This document shows, piece after piece, positions 33,879 to 42,282 of a stretch of DNA of 64,000 bases (its first letter is position 1; each line of letters opens with the position of its first letter). Under the pieces are notes generated by a model that saw only the letters and a program-made list of their open reading frames with translations, was not told where the DNA came from and made no database searches. Where the stretch lies: the NCBI RefSeq assembly GCF_030908245.1, contig NZ_JAVFJJ010000016.1:20069-84068 (forward strand). The letters are read 5' to 3'. The position numbers were made by a program, and so were the translations under genes. This DNA is from Sinomonas sp. ASV322. GTDB lineage: Bacteria; Actinomycetota; Actinomycetes; Actinomycetales; Micrococcaceae.

Positions 33879-34822
33879 TGGCGGAGACGACAGCCGCAGC
33901 CCGCACCGGGACCGCGTGGACGCTCGCGCGCACGGCGCTCGGGCCGGCCATCGGCGGCACCACCTACCTTGCGGCGCAGTATCTGCCGCTAGCACCGTAC
34001 TGGGACGCCGCCATCCGCTCGATCCCGGCCGGCATCCTGCTCCTCGTGTTCTGGCGCGGAACGCTCCGCGGCGTGTGGTGGGGCAAGGCGCTCGTCATCG
34101 GGACGCTCAACATCGGCGTCTTCTTCGGGCTGCTGTTCGTGTCGGCGCAGCGGCTCCCCGCGGGCGTCGCGGCGACCCTCGGGGCGCTCGCGACGCTCGT
34201 GGCCCTCGTCGCCGCCATCCCGATCTTGCGCGAACGGATCAGGCCCATCCAGTTCGCGGGGGGCCTCGTCGGCGTCGTCGGCGTCGCCCTGCTCGTGCTG
34301 CGCGGGACCGCCGCGATCGATCCCCTCGGCGTCGCCGCGGGACTCGGCTCCGCGGCGAGCCTCGGCATCGGCCTCACGCTCTCGCGGCGCTGGGGAAAGC
34401 CCGCGGACCTCCACGGCCTCGGCTTCGCCGGCTGGACCCTCATCCTCGGCGGGCTCGTGCTCGTCCCGGTGGCGTTCCTGCTCGAGGGGCCGCCGCCCGC
34501 CTTCACGCTGCCGCAGCTCGGCGGGATGGCGTACGTGTCGATCGGCGGATCGGCCATCGGGTACGGGCTCCTGCTCACCGGGGTCCAGAAGCTCCCGATG
34601 TCCCTCGCCGCGCCGCTGCCGCTCATGAGCCCGCTCGCCGCGGCGCTCTCCGGATGGCTCATCGCGGGGCAGGTCCTCGGCGGGCTCCAGATCCTGGGCG
34701 CGTGCCTCGTCGGCGCCGCCGTCCTCCTCTGCACGCTCAGGTTCCGACGGCCGCCCGCCGTCCGCGAGGCGTCCAGAACCGAATCGGCTGTGACCAGTGA
34801 AGCACCGGCAAGGAGCAGCTGA
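33878..34822 (+). CDS. EamA/DMT-family transporter
   Basis: A 314-residue protein of about ten membrane helices with the two EamA repeats (first about 15-135, second about 155-290). LPAGVAATLGALATLVALVA and LPMSLAAPLPLMSPLAAALSG are the repeat-end segments typical of RhaT/EamA exporters. Start overlaps the flavodoxin stop and its stop abuts the monooxygenase start (TGATG). Its place inside a biosynthetic operon suggests it exports the product. Confidence 0.9.
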   Translation: MAETTAAARTGTAWTLARTALGPAIGGTTYLAAQYLPLAPYWDAAIRSIPAGILLLVFWRGTLRGVWWGKALVIGTLNIGVFFGLLFVSAQRLPAGVAATLGALATLVALVAAIPILRERIRPIQFAGGLVGVVGVALLVLRGTAAIDPLGVAAGLGSAASLGIGLTLSRRWGKPADLHGLGFAGWTLILGGLVLVPVAFLLEGPPPAFTLPQLGGMAYVSIGGSAIGYGLLLTGVQKLPMSLAAPLPLMSPLAAALSGWLIAGQVLGGLQILGACLVGAAVLLCTLRFRRPPAVREASRTESAVTSEAPARSS

Positions 34823-35973
34823 TGGCGCGAACTGCGGATGTCGAGGTGCTCATCGTGGGGGCTGGCCCCGTCGGCCTCATGCTGACCTGCCTCCTGCGGC
34901 GGCGCGGCATCAGCTGCGCCGTCGTCGACCGGCGGACGGGAATCGATCTGCGTCCACGGGCCATCACGCTCCACCGCACGGCCATTGACCTCTTCGCGGG
35001 GCTCGGCCTTCTGGAAGCCCTCCTGCGGGTCTCGATACCGATGGATCGGATCTCCTTCCACGCCCAGGACGGGCGCGAGTTCGTCGGGAGGCTCGCCGGC
35101 CAGGGCGGAATCGTCGACGGATACCTCAATACGCTCCAGCCCTCTTATCAAGCGCTCCTCCTCGAGGAGGCGCGGAGGCTCGGCGCCGAGGTGAGGCTCG
35201 GAGCCGAGGTGGTCGGGCTGGCCCCGTCCGAACACTCCGTCAGGGCATTCCTCGGTTCGCCCCGCGGCGGGCAGATCATGGACGCCGCCTTCGCGGTGGC
35301 GGCCGACGGCGCGACGAGCACCGTGCGCCGGCTCCTGAACGTCGAGATGGAGGGGAAGGGGCCGACGCGTTCTTACGTCCTCCTCGAAGGCGACCCCGTG
35401 CTTGCGCCCCCCGAGGGCGAGACTGGGCTCTACGTCGGCGACGCGGGCATGGTCACGCTTGCACCGCTTCCCGCGGGCAAGGTAAGGATCGCCGGTCCCG
35501 CCGATGAGGGATTGCGGATCGAGCGAGGTGACGAGATCAGCGCCGCCTCCGCCGCCGCGCTCATCGATCGCCTCGGATTCGGGCAGCGGCTGCTTCTCGC
35601 GAGGGCCGACCGCGTCACGCACTACACGGTCCGGCAGCAGGTCGCGAGCCGTTTCGACCACGGCCGCGTGCTCCTTGCCGGGGACGCGGCCCACCTCAAC
35701 GCGCCGGCCGGCGGCCAAGGAGTCAACCTCGGGTTCGGCGACGCCGAAGCCCTTGCGTGGCGTATCGAGGCGGCGCTTGGCGCCTACGACGCGGGGCTCT
35801 TCGGCTCGTACGACGACGAACAGCGTCACCTCGCCGCCTCGACGATCGAGCAGGCCGACGTCTTCCCCATCGTGCAGGCCATCCGCGAGCACAGCACGCT
35901 TTCTGACCGGCACGCTCAAGCACTTCTCGACCAGCGCGCCATCGCCTGGACCCAGCATCGGGCGGCGGCCTAG
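34822..35973 (+). CDS. FAD-dependent monooxygenase (PHBH/UbiH type)
   Basis: A 383-residue group A flavin monooxygenase. The N-terminal dinucleotide fold is VLIVGAGPVGLMLTCLL, the DG-like motif is FAVAADGATSTVRRLL, and the flavin ribityl motif is RVLLAGDAAHLNAPAGGQGV. The C-terminal part is short and lacks the thioredoxin-like extension of some family members. It would hydroxylate or epoxidise the acyl or ring intermediate of the operon using NAD(P)H and oxygen. Confidence 0.92.
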   Translation: MARTADVEVLIVGAGPVGLMLTCLLRRRGISCAVVDRRTGIDLRPRAITLHRTAIDLFAGLGLLEALLRVSIPMDRISFHAQDGREFVGRLAGQGGIVDGYLNTLQPSYQALLLEEARRLGAEVRLGAEVVGLAPSEHSVRAFLGSPRGGQIMDAAFAVAADGATSTVRRLLNVEMEGKGPTRSYVLLEGDPVLAPPEGETGLYVGDAGMVTLAPLPAGKVRIAGPADEGLRIERGDEISAASAAALIDRLGFGQRLLLARADRVTHYTVRQQVASRFDHGRVLLAGDAAHLNAPAGGQGVNLGFGDAEALAWRIEAALGAYDAGLFGSYDDEQRHLAASTIEQADVFPIVQAIREHSTLSDRHAQALLDQRAIAWTQHRAAA

Positions 35974-36073
35974 CCCCGCTCCGGGCATCGTGCTGGCCAC
36001 CGAGCGCGGCCCGGAGGAGCCACCCACTGACCCGGGCCTGCATCTGCAGGCTCCCGATCACACAGGAGAAACC

Positions 36074-36493
36074 ATGACCTTCCCCGCAATGCCTCCGGCC
36101 GTCGCCGAGTTCTACCGCGGCTCGCAGATCCCCGACGCGGACCTGTGGGCTGGCGCCTTCGCGGCCGACGGCGTGTTCCACGACCCGGTGGGCAGCGAGC
36201 CGATCGTCGGGCGCGAGGCCATCCGGGCCAAGCTCACCGCGGTCATCCCCAAGTTCCCCGGCTTCTACGGCCTCACGCCGCTCACGGCCCACACGGTAGC
36301 CGGCAGGACCGCCGTGGGCTGGACGGGCGCCGTCGTGGCCGCGAACGGCAATCCGATCAACTGGTCCGGGATCACGATCTTCACGCTCGACGAGGACGGC
36401 CTCATCGCGGACGCGGCGGCGTACTTCAACCACGATGTGTTCGTGGCCCAGCTCAACGGGAGCTCGCTCCTGGGCGTTTCGCCCGCCCATTGA
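36074..36493 (+). CDS. NTF2/ketosteroid-isomerase-like protein
   Basis: ATG 36074 behind CAGGAGAA gives a 139-residue SnoaL-like protein: PAVAEFYRGSQIPDADLW, FAADGVFHDPVGSEPIVG, REAIRAKLTAVI, and a final sheet with TIFTLDEDGLIADAAAYFN. Such proteins act as cyclases, isomerases or epoxide hydrolases in secondary metabolism. As the last gene of the AvrD-like operon it may close or rearrange the product formed by the monooxygenase. Confidence 0.85.
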   Translation: MTFPAMPPAVAEFYRGSQIPDADLWAGAFAADGVFHDPVGSEPIVGREAIRAKLTAVIPKFPGFYGLTPLTAHTVAGRTAVGWTGAVVAANGNPINWSGITIFTLDEDGLIADAAAYFNHDVFVAQLNGSSLLGVSPAH

Positions 36494-36509
36494 CCCCAGC
36501 AGGCCTCGA

Positions 36510-36538
36510 CCGGCTGCAGGCACCTGTCCGGCAGCCGG
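36510..36538. terminator. Short hairpin between convergent genes
   Basis: CCGGCTGC (36510-36517) and GCAGCCGG (36531-36538) form a perfect 8-bp stem with a 13-nt loop between the stops of the NTF2-like gene (36493) and the thioesterase (36542). Suits a bidirectional terminator; no T tract. Confidence 0.5.
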
Positions 36539-36541
36539 GCG

Positions 36542-37189
36542 TCATGCTGCCCGGGCCGGGACGTAGCGGGCAATGGCCGCCGGGAGGGCACGGCTGCGGC
36601 GATGGAAGAGGTGCCCGCCGGTCACGAGGAGCCGCTCGGGCCGTGTGAGGCACCAGCGCTCCCAGTCCCACACGTCGCGCGCGGCGACGACTTCGTCGTC
36701 GTCCGCCGCAACGAGCAGGACGGGCGCCGCGAGCGAATGCTCCCGAGCGGCCTCCCGGCCGCCGTACGCGTCGAGGAGCGCCAGATCCGCCTCGAGCACC
36801 TCGGCGGCGCGCCGCCCCGACGCCGCGGGGAGGCCTGGGCGCGGCACCGCGCGCGGCCGGCGCATAGGATCCGGGGAAGCGCTCGCGGCGAGGACGACGG
36901 CGGCAGGCGGCAGGCCCGCTCGCTCGAGCAGGAGGGCGGCCTCGTAGGCGAGGACGGCACCCATGCTGTGGCCGTAGAGGACGACGCCGCCGCTCCCGAA
37001 CTGCGCAAGGCCCTCGGCCATGGTCGCGGCGAGGTCCGCGAGCGAACCGTGCCGCGCGCCGCGATACCCAAGCAGCTCGAGCCGTGCTTCGGGAACGGAC
37101 CACCCCGCGAAGCACGCGGTGGTCCCGCCGGCGTGGTGGATGCAGGCGACGACCGCCTCGTCGTAGACGCGGGGCATCGCCGTCGTCAT
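36542..37189 (-). CDS. Type II thioesterase (alpha/beta hydrolase)
   Basis: The 215-residue protein has the GrsT/RifR-type fold: HHAGGTTACFAGW at the oxyanion turn, nucleophile GHSMGA (Ser75), acid in VAADDDEVV and histidine in TGGHLFHRR. Type II thioesterases remove wrong acyl groups from carrier proteins. It starts one base after the HxlR stop, so both are one leftward unit converging on the AvrD-like operon. The ACP at 32949 is the obvious partner. Confidence 0.9.
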   Translation of the reverse strand: MTTAMPRVYDEAVVACIHHAGGTTACFAGWSVPEARLELLGYRGARHGSLADLAATMAEGLAQFGSGGVVLYGHSMGAVLAYEAALLLERAGLPPAAVVLAASASPDPMRRPRAVPRPGLPAASGRRAAEVLEADLALLDAYGGREAAREHSLAAPVLLVAADDDEVVAARDVWDWERWCLTRPERLLVTGGHLFHRRSRALPAAIARYVPARAA

Positions 37190-37190
37190 G

Positions 37191-37607
37191 TCAGTGGACG
37201 ACGGCAGACGTGGCCTGCTGGCGGTCGTGGGACATGCGGCTCCGGGCCACCGCGTCCATGTTCGACTCGGACCATGCCTTCATCGACTCGATGAGGGGAA
37301 GGAGCGAGCGGCCGAGACCCGTCAGCTCGTAGTCGCTGCGCGGCGGGATGCTCGGTGTCGTGGTCCGCAGGACCAGGCCGTCGCGCTCGAGCGCCCGCAG
37401 CGTCGAGGTGAGCATCTTCTGGCTCGCCCCGACGATCTGCCGCCGAAGCTCGCTGTGCCGACGCGAGCCGCCGGCGAGCTCGAGCAGGATGAGCGTCACC
37501 CATTTGCTGCTGATCGCCTCGAGGAGCTGCCGCGCGGGGCAGCCCTCGAGCATGGCGTTGTAGTCCTCGTATGCGGCCTGGCGCTTCTGCTCCGCGGTCA
37601 GTGTCAC
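37191..37607 (-). CDS. HxlR-family transcriptional regulator
   Basis: GTG 37607 is the likely start (GGGGGGCG upstream). The 138-residue protein is one winged helix: CPARQLLEAISSKWVTLILL at the front with the redox-type cysteine (Cys23) common in this family, then RHSELRRQIVGASQKMLTSTLRAL. The C-terminus is longer than usual. HxlR/YodB/QorR proteins sense electrophiles and quinones and often control azoreductases, one of which lies nearby at 39401. It could also regulate the attached thioesterase. Confidence 0.9.
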   Translation of the reverse strand: MTLTAEQKRQAAYEDYNAMLEGCPARQLLEAISSKWVTLILLELAGGSRRHSELRRQIVGASQKMLTSTLRALERDGLVLRTTTPSIPPRSDYELTGLGRSLLPLIESMKAWSESNMDAVARSRMSHDRQQATSAVVH

Positions 37608-37648
37608 GTTCGCCCCCCGATGGTGTGTCCACACGTACCACTCGGATC

Positions 37649-38524
37649 TTAGCCCGCGCCATGGGCCGTCCGCCCCCGGATGTCGTCGGAGGACGCCGAG
37701 AGCCAGCGCTCGAGCTGGGCGGCCGTGCGTGTCCCGGCGCGGGGGAGGTAGGTGTAGAGGCGCAGGGGCGAGTCGCCCTGGCTCATCGAGACGGGCTCGA
37801 AGCTCAGCATCCCGAGCGTCTCGTGCTCGAACACGATGTCCACGCGGTAGGTTTCGCCGACCATGTGCCGATCCCAGTACTCGCGGAACAGGGAGGAGCC
37901 TGCGCGAAGCCGGGCCGCCATCTCGTCGAACTCGCGGTCGTCGGGGTAGCGGGCGGTCTGGGCGCGGAACTGCTCGACGAGCGAGCGCCCCATGAGCTCG
38001 CGGTGGACGTATCGCCCGGCTACGCCCGGTTCGAGGAAGAAGCGTTCGAGGCAGCTCTCGCCGACCTTCGCGTCGAAGCATTCGCGCGCGAGGCGGTTGG
38101 CAGCCACGACGCGCCAGTATGGGTCTGCCGCGTAGGCCGGGGCGGCTGTCACCTCGATGAGGGCCTCGAGCCGGGCGCGCTCCGCGTCGACCGGGAACTC
38201 GGCCCGCGGGGGCCGCCGGGAGAGGCGGTGCATGTAGCGGCGTTCGTCGTCGTCGAGCCGCAGGACGTCGGCGATCGCCTCGAGCACGTCGTCGGACGCC
38301 CCGATGGCGCGGCCCTGCTCGAGCCACGTGTACCACGAGACCCCAACGTTGGCCATGACGGCCACCTCTTCACGGCGGAGGCCCGGCGTCCTCCGCCGTG
38401 CCGAGCGGGGCAGGCCGAGGTCTTCGGGGCTCAGCAGCCCGCGCTTGGAGCGGAGGAATTCCCCGAGCCTCCGATGCCGCTGGGAGGACGACGACGATCC
38501 GTCCGAGGTCTTGACAGCTTCCAT
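37649..38524 (-). CDS. XRE-family regulator with MmyB-like ligand domain
   Basis: ATG 38524 behind GAAGGGGGAAGC; a longer upstream frame exists but has no such site. The 291-residue protein has a helix-turn-helix (about 18-85: LGEFLRSKRGLLSPEDLGLP, TPGLRREEVAVMANVG and WYTWLEQGR) followed by the MmyB-type domain (WRVVAANRLARECF, then FEHETLGMLSFEPVS). This very common actinobacterial family usually controls a neighbouring SDR or oxidoreductase. The target here is not clear; HxlR follows 41 bp downstream. Confidence 0.9.
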   Translation of the reverse strand: MEAVKTSDGSSSSSQRHRRLGEFLRSKRGLLSPEDLGLPRSARRRTPGLRREEVAVMANVGVSWYTWLEQGRAIGASDDVLEAIADVLRLDDDERRYMHRLSRRPPRAEFPVDAERARLEALIEVTAAPAYAADPYWRVVAANRLARECFDAKVGESCLERFFLEPGVAGRYVHRELMGRSLVEQFRAQTARYPDDREFDEMAARLRAGSSLFREYWDRHMVGETYRVDIVFEHETLGMLSFEPVSMSQGDSPLRLYTYLPRAGTRTAAQLERWLSASSDDIRGRTAHGAG

Positions 38525-38678
38525 TGCTTCCCCCTTCGCACTGCTCTTGCACGCAGCGGCCCGGCCTGCGCCGCGTTGCGCGTCGCGGACCGGGCCGCCG
38601 TCGTCGTGCACACCGCTCCTGCGGTGCGTGATCCGGCAGCGAGTGCCGGAGTGTGCCCTGCCGTTAGGCAGAAAGCCG

Positions 38679-39398
38679 TCAGGCAGAGATCGTGGAGCGC
38701 TCCTCCTCCGGCCGGACGTCGAGCGCCGCGTACTCGGCGGCGGCGAGCTCGATCGCGTCCTCGGGCCGCATCCTGACGGCGAGCCCGAAGTGGGCGGCCA
38801 CCTGGAGCAGGCGCTCCTCGACCGTCCCCGACACGACGTGGAAGGGAATGCCGAGCTCGTCCATCGTCGTCTGGAGGATCTCGTCGGACATCGTCCGGAA
38901 GTTCTCGTTGACGGGCCGGTGGCCGTCGGCCGAGAGGGGAAGCTCGTGGCGCAAGTGCACGAACGCGTCGAACGACTTCCGCACGTGGAGCTTGAAGCTG
39001 TTCCCCAGGGAGGCCATGACCTCGCCGAAGTACGCGAGCTCCGGGGTGAGCTCTACACTCTCGCCCGCGGCGAGGTGGGCTGAGCTGTTCGGGTTGAGCC
39101 CGAGCCGCACGCGCACCGAACCGTAGATCCATTCCTGCAGCGATGAGCCGTCCGAGACGAAGCCCGTCTCCGCGAGCTGCGACTCGTAGACGGCGCGCTC
39201 AACGTGCCGCGTCACGATCATCTGGATGAGTTGCGTGGCCGTGCACTGCTCAAGGGTCTTCCCGGGAGCGGCCTCGGGCAGGATCTCGCGCATGGTGCGC
39301 GCCTTCGTGCGCGGAAGGCCCGTGTAGTGCGAGAGGGCCATGGACGTAAAGGTCTTGCCCGAGGAGTAGGTCCCCGAGATGCCGAGCCGCAGCGCCAT
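38679..39398 (-). CDS. P-loop ATPase/kinase-like protein (NadR/AAA_28 type)
   Basis: A 239-residue protein with Walker A GISGTYSSGKT at the N-terminus, like the kinase part of NadR and AAA_28 proteins. SDGSSLQEWIYGSVRVRLG and VHLRHELPLSADGHRPVNE are later conserved-looking segments; the second resembles a lid with basic residues. No membrane or DNA-binding domain. It starts 2 bp after the azoreductase stop, so the two are probably co-transcribed. It could phosphorylate a nucleoside-like or cofactor substrate; unproven. Confidence 0.78.
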   Translation of the reverse strand: MALRLGISGTYSSGKTFTSMALSHYTGLPRTKARTMREILPEAAPGKTLEQCTATQLIQMIVTRHVERAVYESQLAETGFVSDGSSLQEWIYGSVRVRLGLNPNSSAHLAAGESVELTPELAYFGEVMASLGNSFKLHVRKSFDAFVHLRHELPLSADGHRPVNENFRTMSDEILQTTMDELGIPFHVVSGTVEERLLQVAAHFGLAVRMRPEDAIELAAAEYAALDVRPEEERSTISA

Positions 39399-39400
39399 GG

Positions 39401-40063
39401 TCAGTCCCTCACGAGGGCGGATTCGAGGCGCGCCGCGAAGCGTGGGGCGTGCGCGGCGAGCTCCGCCTCCGCGACGAGGCGCGTCGCCTCGGGGTCAGCG
39501 TTGAGAACGGTCGGAGCGAACCGGATGTGGGCCGCGTCCTCGATGCCGACGAACTCGAGCCAGTCCGCGAAGAACGTGCTCGAGTAGTCCGAGCCGAAGG
39601 CAGGGTCGATGCCCGGCGTGAAGACGCCCGACGTGTGGATCGCGACGGCGTGCTTGTTCTCCATGAGGCCGCGGTACCCGGTCTCCGGGTCGAAGCCGAA
39701 GCTCCAGCCGGGCTGGGTCACAATGTCGACCCACTGCTTGAGCGCGTAGGGGACGCCAGCGTTCCACATGGGGATGTTGAACACATACGCGTCGGCGGCC
39801 GCGAAGCGGTCGAAGACCGCGCGGGCGTCCTCCCATGCGCGCATCTGGGCGGGGGTCTGGTCCTGCCCTGTGAAGATGGCCATCTTGGCCTGTGCGGCCG
39901 TGGTCCCGAACTCCGGCAGGACGCCCTGGTCGAAGAGGTTGAGGGTCTCGACCTCGACACCCGGGGTGTGCTCGCGCACGGTGTCGAGGAAGAGGCGGGC
40001 GAGCTGGAGCGACTGGCTGTGGGCCTCGCGGGGGCTCGCGTTGACGTGGAGGATCGAGGGCAT
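39401..40063 (-). CDS. azoR: FMN-dependent NADH-azoreductase (AzoR family)
   Basis: ATG 40063 behind AAAGGAAG. The 220-residue flavoprotein has the AzoR/flavodoxin_2 pattern: ILHVNASPREAHSQSLQLAR (FMN phosphate loop), VFNIPMWNAGVPYALKQWVD (flavin ring contact), and AIHTSGVF. It reduces quinones and azo compounds in the cytoplasm and protects against electrophile stress. Two tandem palindromes lie 68 bp upstream in the divergent region, candidate sites for the HxlR protein encoded nearby. Confidence 0.92.
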   Translation of the reverse strand: MPSILHVNASPREAHSQSLQLARLFLDTVREHTPGVEVETLNLFDQGVLPEFGTTAAQAKMAIFTGQDQTPAQMRAWEDARAVFDRFAAADAYVFNIPMWNAGVPYALKQWVDIVTQPGWSFGFDPETGYRGLMENKHAVAIHTSGVFTPGIDPAFGSDYSSTFFADWLEFVGIEDAAHIRFAPTVLNADPEATRLVAEAELAAHAPRFAARLESALVRD

Positions 40064-40130
40064 GGGTCTTCCTTTCGAACGCCAGTGGGTCCCTTCCATC
40101 GTTCCCACTCGTTCGGGAGCAGCGGAAGAA

Positions 40131-40165
40131 GGCACTTTGAGGTGCCCCAGGCACTTCGAAGTACC
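40131..40165. promoter_or_regulatory. Tandem palindromic operators upstream of azoR
   Basis: Two 16-bp imperfect palindromes, GGCACTTTGAGGTGCC (40131-40146) and GGCACTTCGAAGTACC (40150-40165), start 19 bp apart. They lie between azoR (start 40063) and the divergent HAD gene (start 40205). The pattern suits a dimeric winged-helix regulator binding twice; the HxlR protein at 37191-37607 is a candidate. Confidence 0.6.
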
Positions 40166-40204
40166 CTCCTGCGCGGCCTTGCGGAGTCGACTAGGCTCTG
40201 GGCC

Positions 40205-40912
40205 GTGCCGCCCAGAGCCTCCACCCCGCCGCCGCGCGAATCCTTTCCGCAGGCCGTCTACGCCGACGTCGACGGCACGATCACGCGGTACACGACGATC
40301 TTCGACTTCCTCCTCTTCGACGCCCGCCTCCGCGGCGTCGAGCCCGAGGGCCGTGCGTTCCTCGCCTCGCTCCGCGAGCGGGCCGCGGCCGGGGAGCCGC
40401 GAACGGCCACGAACACGCACTACTTCACATGGTGGGCCGGGCGGGCCGCGGACGACGTCGACGCCGTCGCCCACGCGTGGGCCGAGGGCCTCGGCAGGCG
40501 CGACGGGCTGTTCCACGAGGGCGTGGCGCTCCGGCTCGAGCGCGCGCGGCTCCAGGGGTCCCGGCTCGTCGCCGTGACCGCGTCCTTCCGGCCGGCGCTG
40601 AGACACGTGCTCGAGCGTCTCCCCGACCTCGAGCTGCTGTGCGCCGAACTCGAGACCGGCCCGGACGGGCGCTACACGGGTGCAATCGACGCCCCTCTCG
40701 TCGGGGACGCCAAGGCACTCCGCGTGCGAGCCCACGCCGAGGCCTTTGGCATCGAGCTCGCGCGGTGCGAGGCCTACGGCGACCACCCGAGCGACCTGCC
40801 GTTCCTCCGGGCGGCCGGCTGGGCCTGGCTTGTCGGGGCCGACGGCGAACTCGTCCCTGTGGAGAGCTCCGCCGAAGGAGCGGCCCGCCGAGTGGACGGC
40901 CGGGTACTCTGA
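40205..40912 (+). CDS. HAD-superfamily phosphatase (HAD-IB, SerB-like)
   Basis: GTG 40205 gives 235 residues; no clear RBS, so the start may be leaderless or wrong by a few codons. Motif I is YADVDGTITRYTT, motif II lies in VAVTASFRPAL, motif III is the lysine of VGDAKALR, and motif IV is AYGDHPSDLPFL. The long helical cap inserted after motif I is the C1 type seen in phosphoserine phosphatase and related HAD-IB proteins. Substrate unknown. Confidence 0.82.
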   Translation: MPPRASTPPPRESFPQAVYADVDGTITRYTTIFDFLLFDARLRGVEPEGRAFLASLRERAAAGEPRTATNTHYFTWWAGRAADDVDAVAHAWAEGLGRRDGLFHEGVALRLERARLQGSRLVAVTASFRPALRHVLERLPDLELLCAELETGPDGRYTGAIDAPLVGDAKALRVRAHAEAFGIELARCEAYGDHPSDLPFLRAAGWAWLVGADGELVPVESSAEGAARRVDGRVL

Positions 40913-40962
40913 AGGGGTGAAGGCACCTCTGGACGTCGTTGCCGACGAAGGCGAGATACAAG

Positions 40963-40986
40963 GGACGCGCTCCGCTCCGCGCGTCC
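40963..40986 (+). terminator. Hairpin after the HAD phosphatase gene
   Basis: GGACGCGC (40963-40970) and GCGCGTCC (40979-40986) form a perfect 8-bp stem with an 8-nt loop, 50 bp after the HAD stop and 90 bp before the MFS start. Probable intrinsic terminator without T tract. Confidence 0.5.
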
Positions 40987-41075
40987 TGCCCCTGATTCCC
41001 TGACGCTCCACGCGTCACGGCCACCCTCCGGGAACCCTAGGGAAGGGCGCGGCTCCCTGTCCGCTGCCTTCGTGA

Positions 41076-42281
41076 ATGAGGTTCTTCATGACCCGCCCAT
41101 CTGGGGCCCTCGTGGCCCTGTGCTTTGCCATGCTCGGATTCCATGTTGGGGTCCGGGCCGTCCAACTCTCCGACCTCGTCCCTGCCCTCGGCCTCACGCC
41201 GGGCGAACTGGGACTCGCCTCGTCGGCAGGAGTCCTCGCGGGAATCGCGACGCTCGCCGGCGGAGGCCTCGTCGTCGACCGCCTCGGCCGTCGCCCCGCG
41301 CTCGTGGCCGGATTCGCCGGCGCCGGTGCCGCGTTCGCCGCGATGAGCGCCGTCGATTCCTTCGTTCAGTTCCTCGCGGCCAACGTGGCACTCGGACTCT
41401 CGATCAGCATCGTGGACCTCGGTGTCAATACTGTGGCAAGCGACTACGAGCGGGCCGCCGGGGCCCACACGATGACCGGATTCCACTCGTGGTTCAGCCT
41501 CGGGGCGGCTGCCGGCGCGGGGAGCTGCGCCGTCGGACTCGCGGTCGGAATCGGATTCCGGCCGACGTTCCTCGCGCTGGGGCTCATGCTCGCGGCGACT
41601 GCGCTCGTCGTTGCGTTCGGGCGGCTGCCGCAGGCCGCCCGCCCGTCGCCCGCTCCTGCCGGTGAGCCGCGAGCAAGGTTCCTCGGCCCGCTCGTGCTGC
41701 TCGCGACAGCGATCGTGTTCTTCTGCTTCTTCGGAGACGGGATTCTCGAGACGTTCCTCTCGACCTATCTGCGGATCGACGGGCATGACGTGGTGCTCGC
41801 GGGAGGCGTGCTCGCCGCGTTCCACGCCGCCTCGTGGGGCGGGCGGATCGTCTTCCAGCGGACCCTCTCGCGCGTGAAGGAGCGGACGGTCCTCGTCATC
41901 GTGGGGACCGTGGCCTCGGCGGCGACGGCGGCCGGCCTCTACGCTCCCGCGGGGTGGGCGGCCTTGGGGTGCTTCGCCGTCGTGGGCTTTGCCCTCTCGC
42001 CGATCGTCCCGCTCGGGATGTCGATCGCCGGACGCGCGGCGCCAGCCGGACACTCGGGGCGAGCGGTGGGCTTCGTGACGAGCGTCGGCTACACCGCGTT
42101 CATCCTGAGCCCGCTCACGGCCGGCGCGATCGCCGACCGATGGGGCCTGCACACGGCTATCTCGCTCGCCGCGGTCACGATGGGTGCCGTTGCCGCGCTC
42201 GGTTTCGGCGTCCGGAGGGGGCGCCGAAGCCGAGAACGGGAACCGGGTGGTGCTGTGGCCAGTTCGGGGGAGCCGCGCTAG
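41076..42281 (+). CDS. MFS transporter
   Basis: A 401-residue carrier of about 12 helices. The loop 2-3 motif is GLVVDRLGRRPALVAG, and the second half repeats it weakly (VKERTVLVIVGTVAS). The segment GFHSWFSLGAAAGAG and the DRWGLHTAISLA end resemble sugar or drug carriers of the FucP/YbjJ-like branch. The start may be ATG 41076 or ATG 41088. Monocistronic between a hairpin and a convergent gene. Substrate unknown. Confidence 0.87.
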   Translation: MRFFMTRPSGALVALCFAMLGFHVGVRAVQLSDLVPALGLTPGELGLASSAGVLAGIATLAGGGLVVDRLGRRPALVAGFAGAGAAFAAMSAVDSFVQFLAANVALGLSISIVDLGVNTVASDYERAAGAHTMTGFHSWFSLGAAAGAGSCAVGLAVGIGFRPTFLALGLMLAATALVVAFGRLPQAARPSPAPAGEPRARFLGPLVLLATAIVFFCFFGDGILETFLSTYLRIDGHDVVLAGGVLAAFHAASWGGRIVFQRTLSRVKERTVLVIVGTVASAATAAGLYAPAGWAALGCFAVVGFALSPIVPLGMSIAGRAAPAGHSGRAVGFVTSVGYTAFILSPLTAGAIADRWGLHTAISLAAVTMGAVAALGFGVRRGRRSREREPGGAVASSGEPR

Positions 42282-42282
42282 G

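Noticed and set aside
37623..37653. HxlR autoregulatory site upstream of its own gene
   Set aside because: The bases contain GTACCACT-like pieces but no palindrome comparable to 40131-40165.
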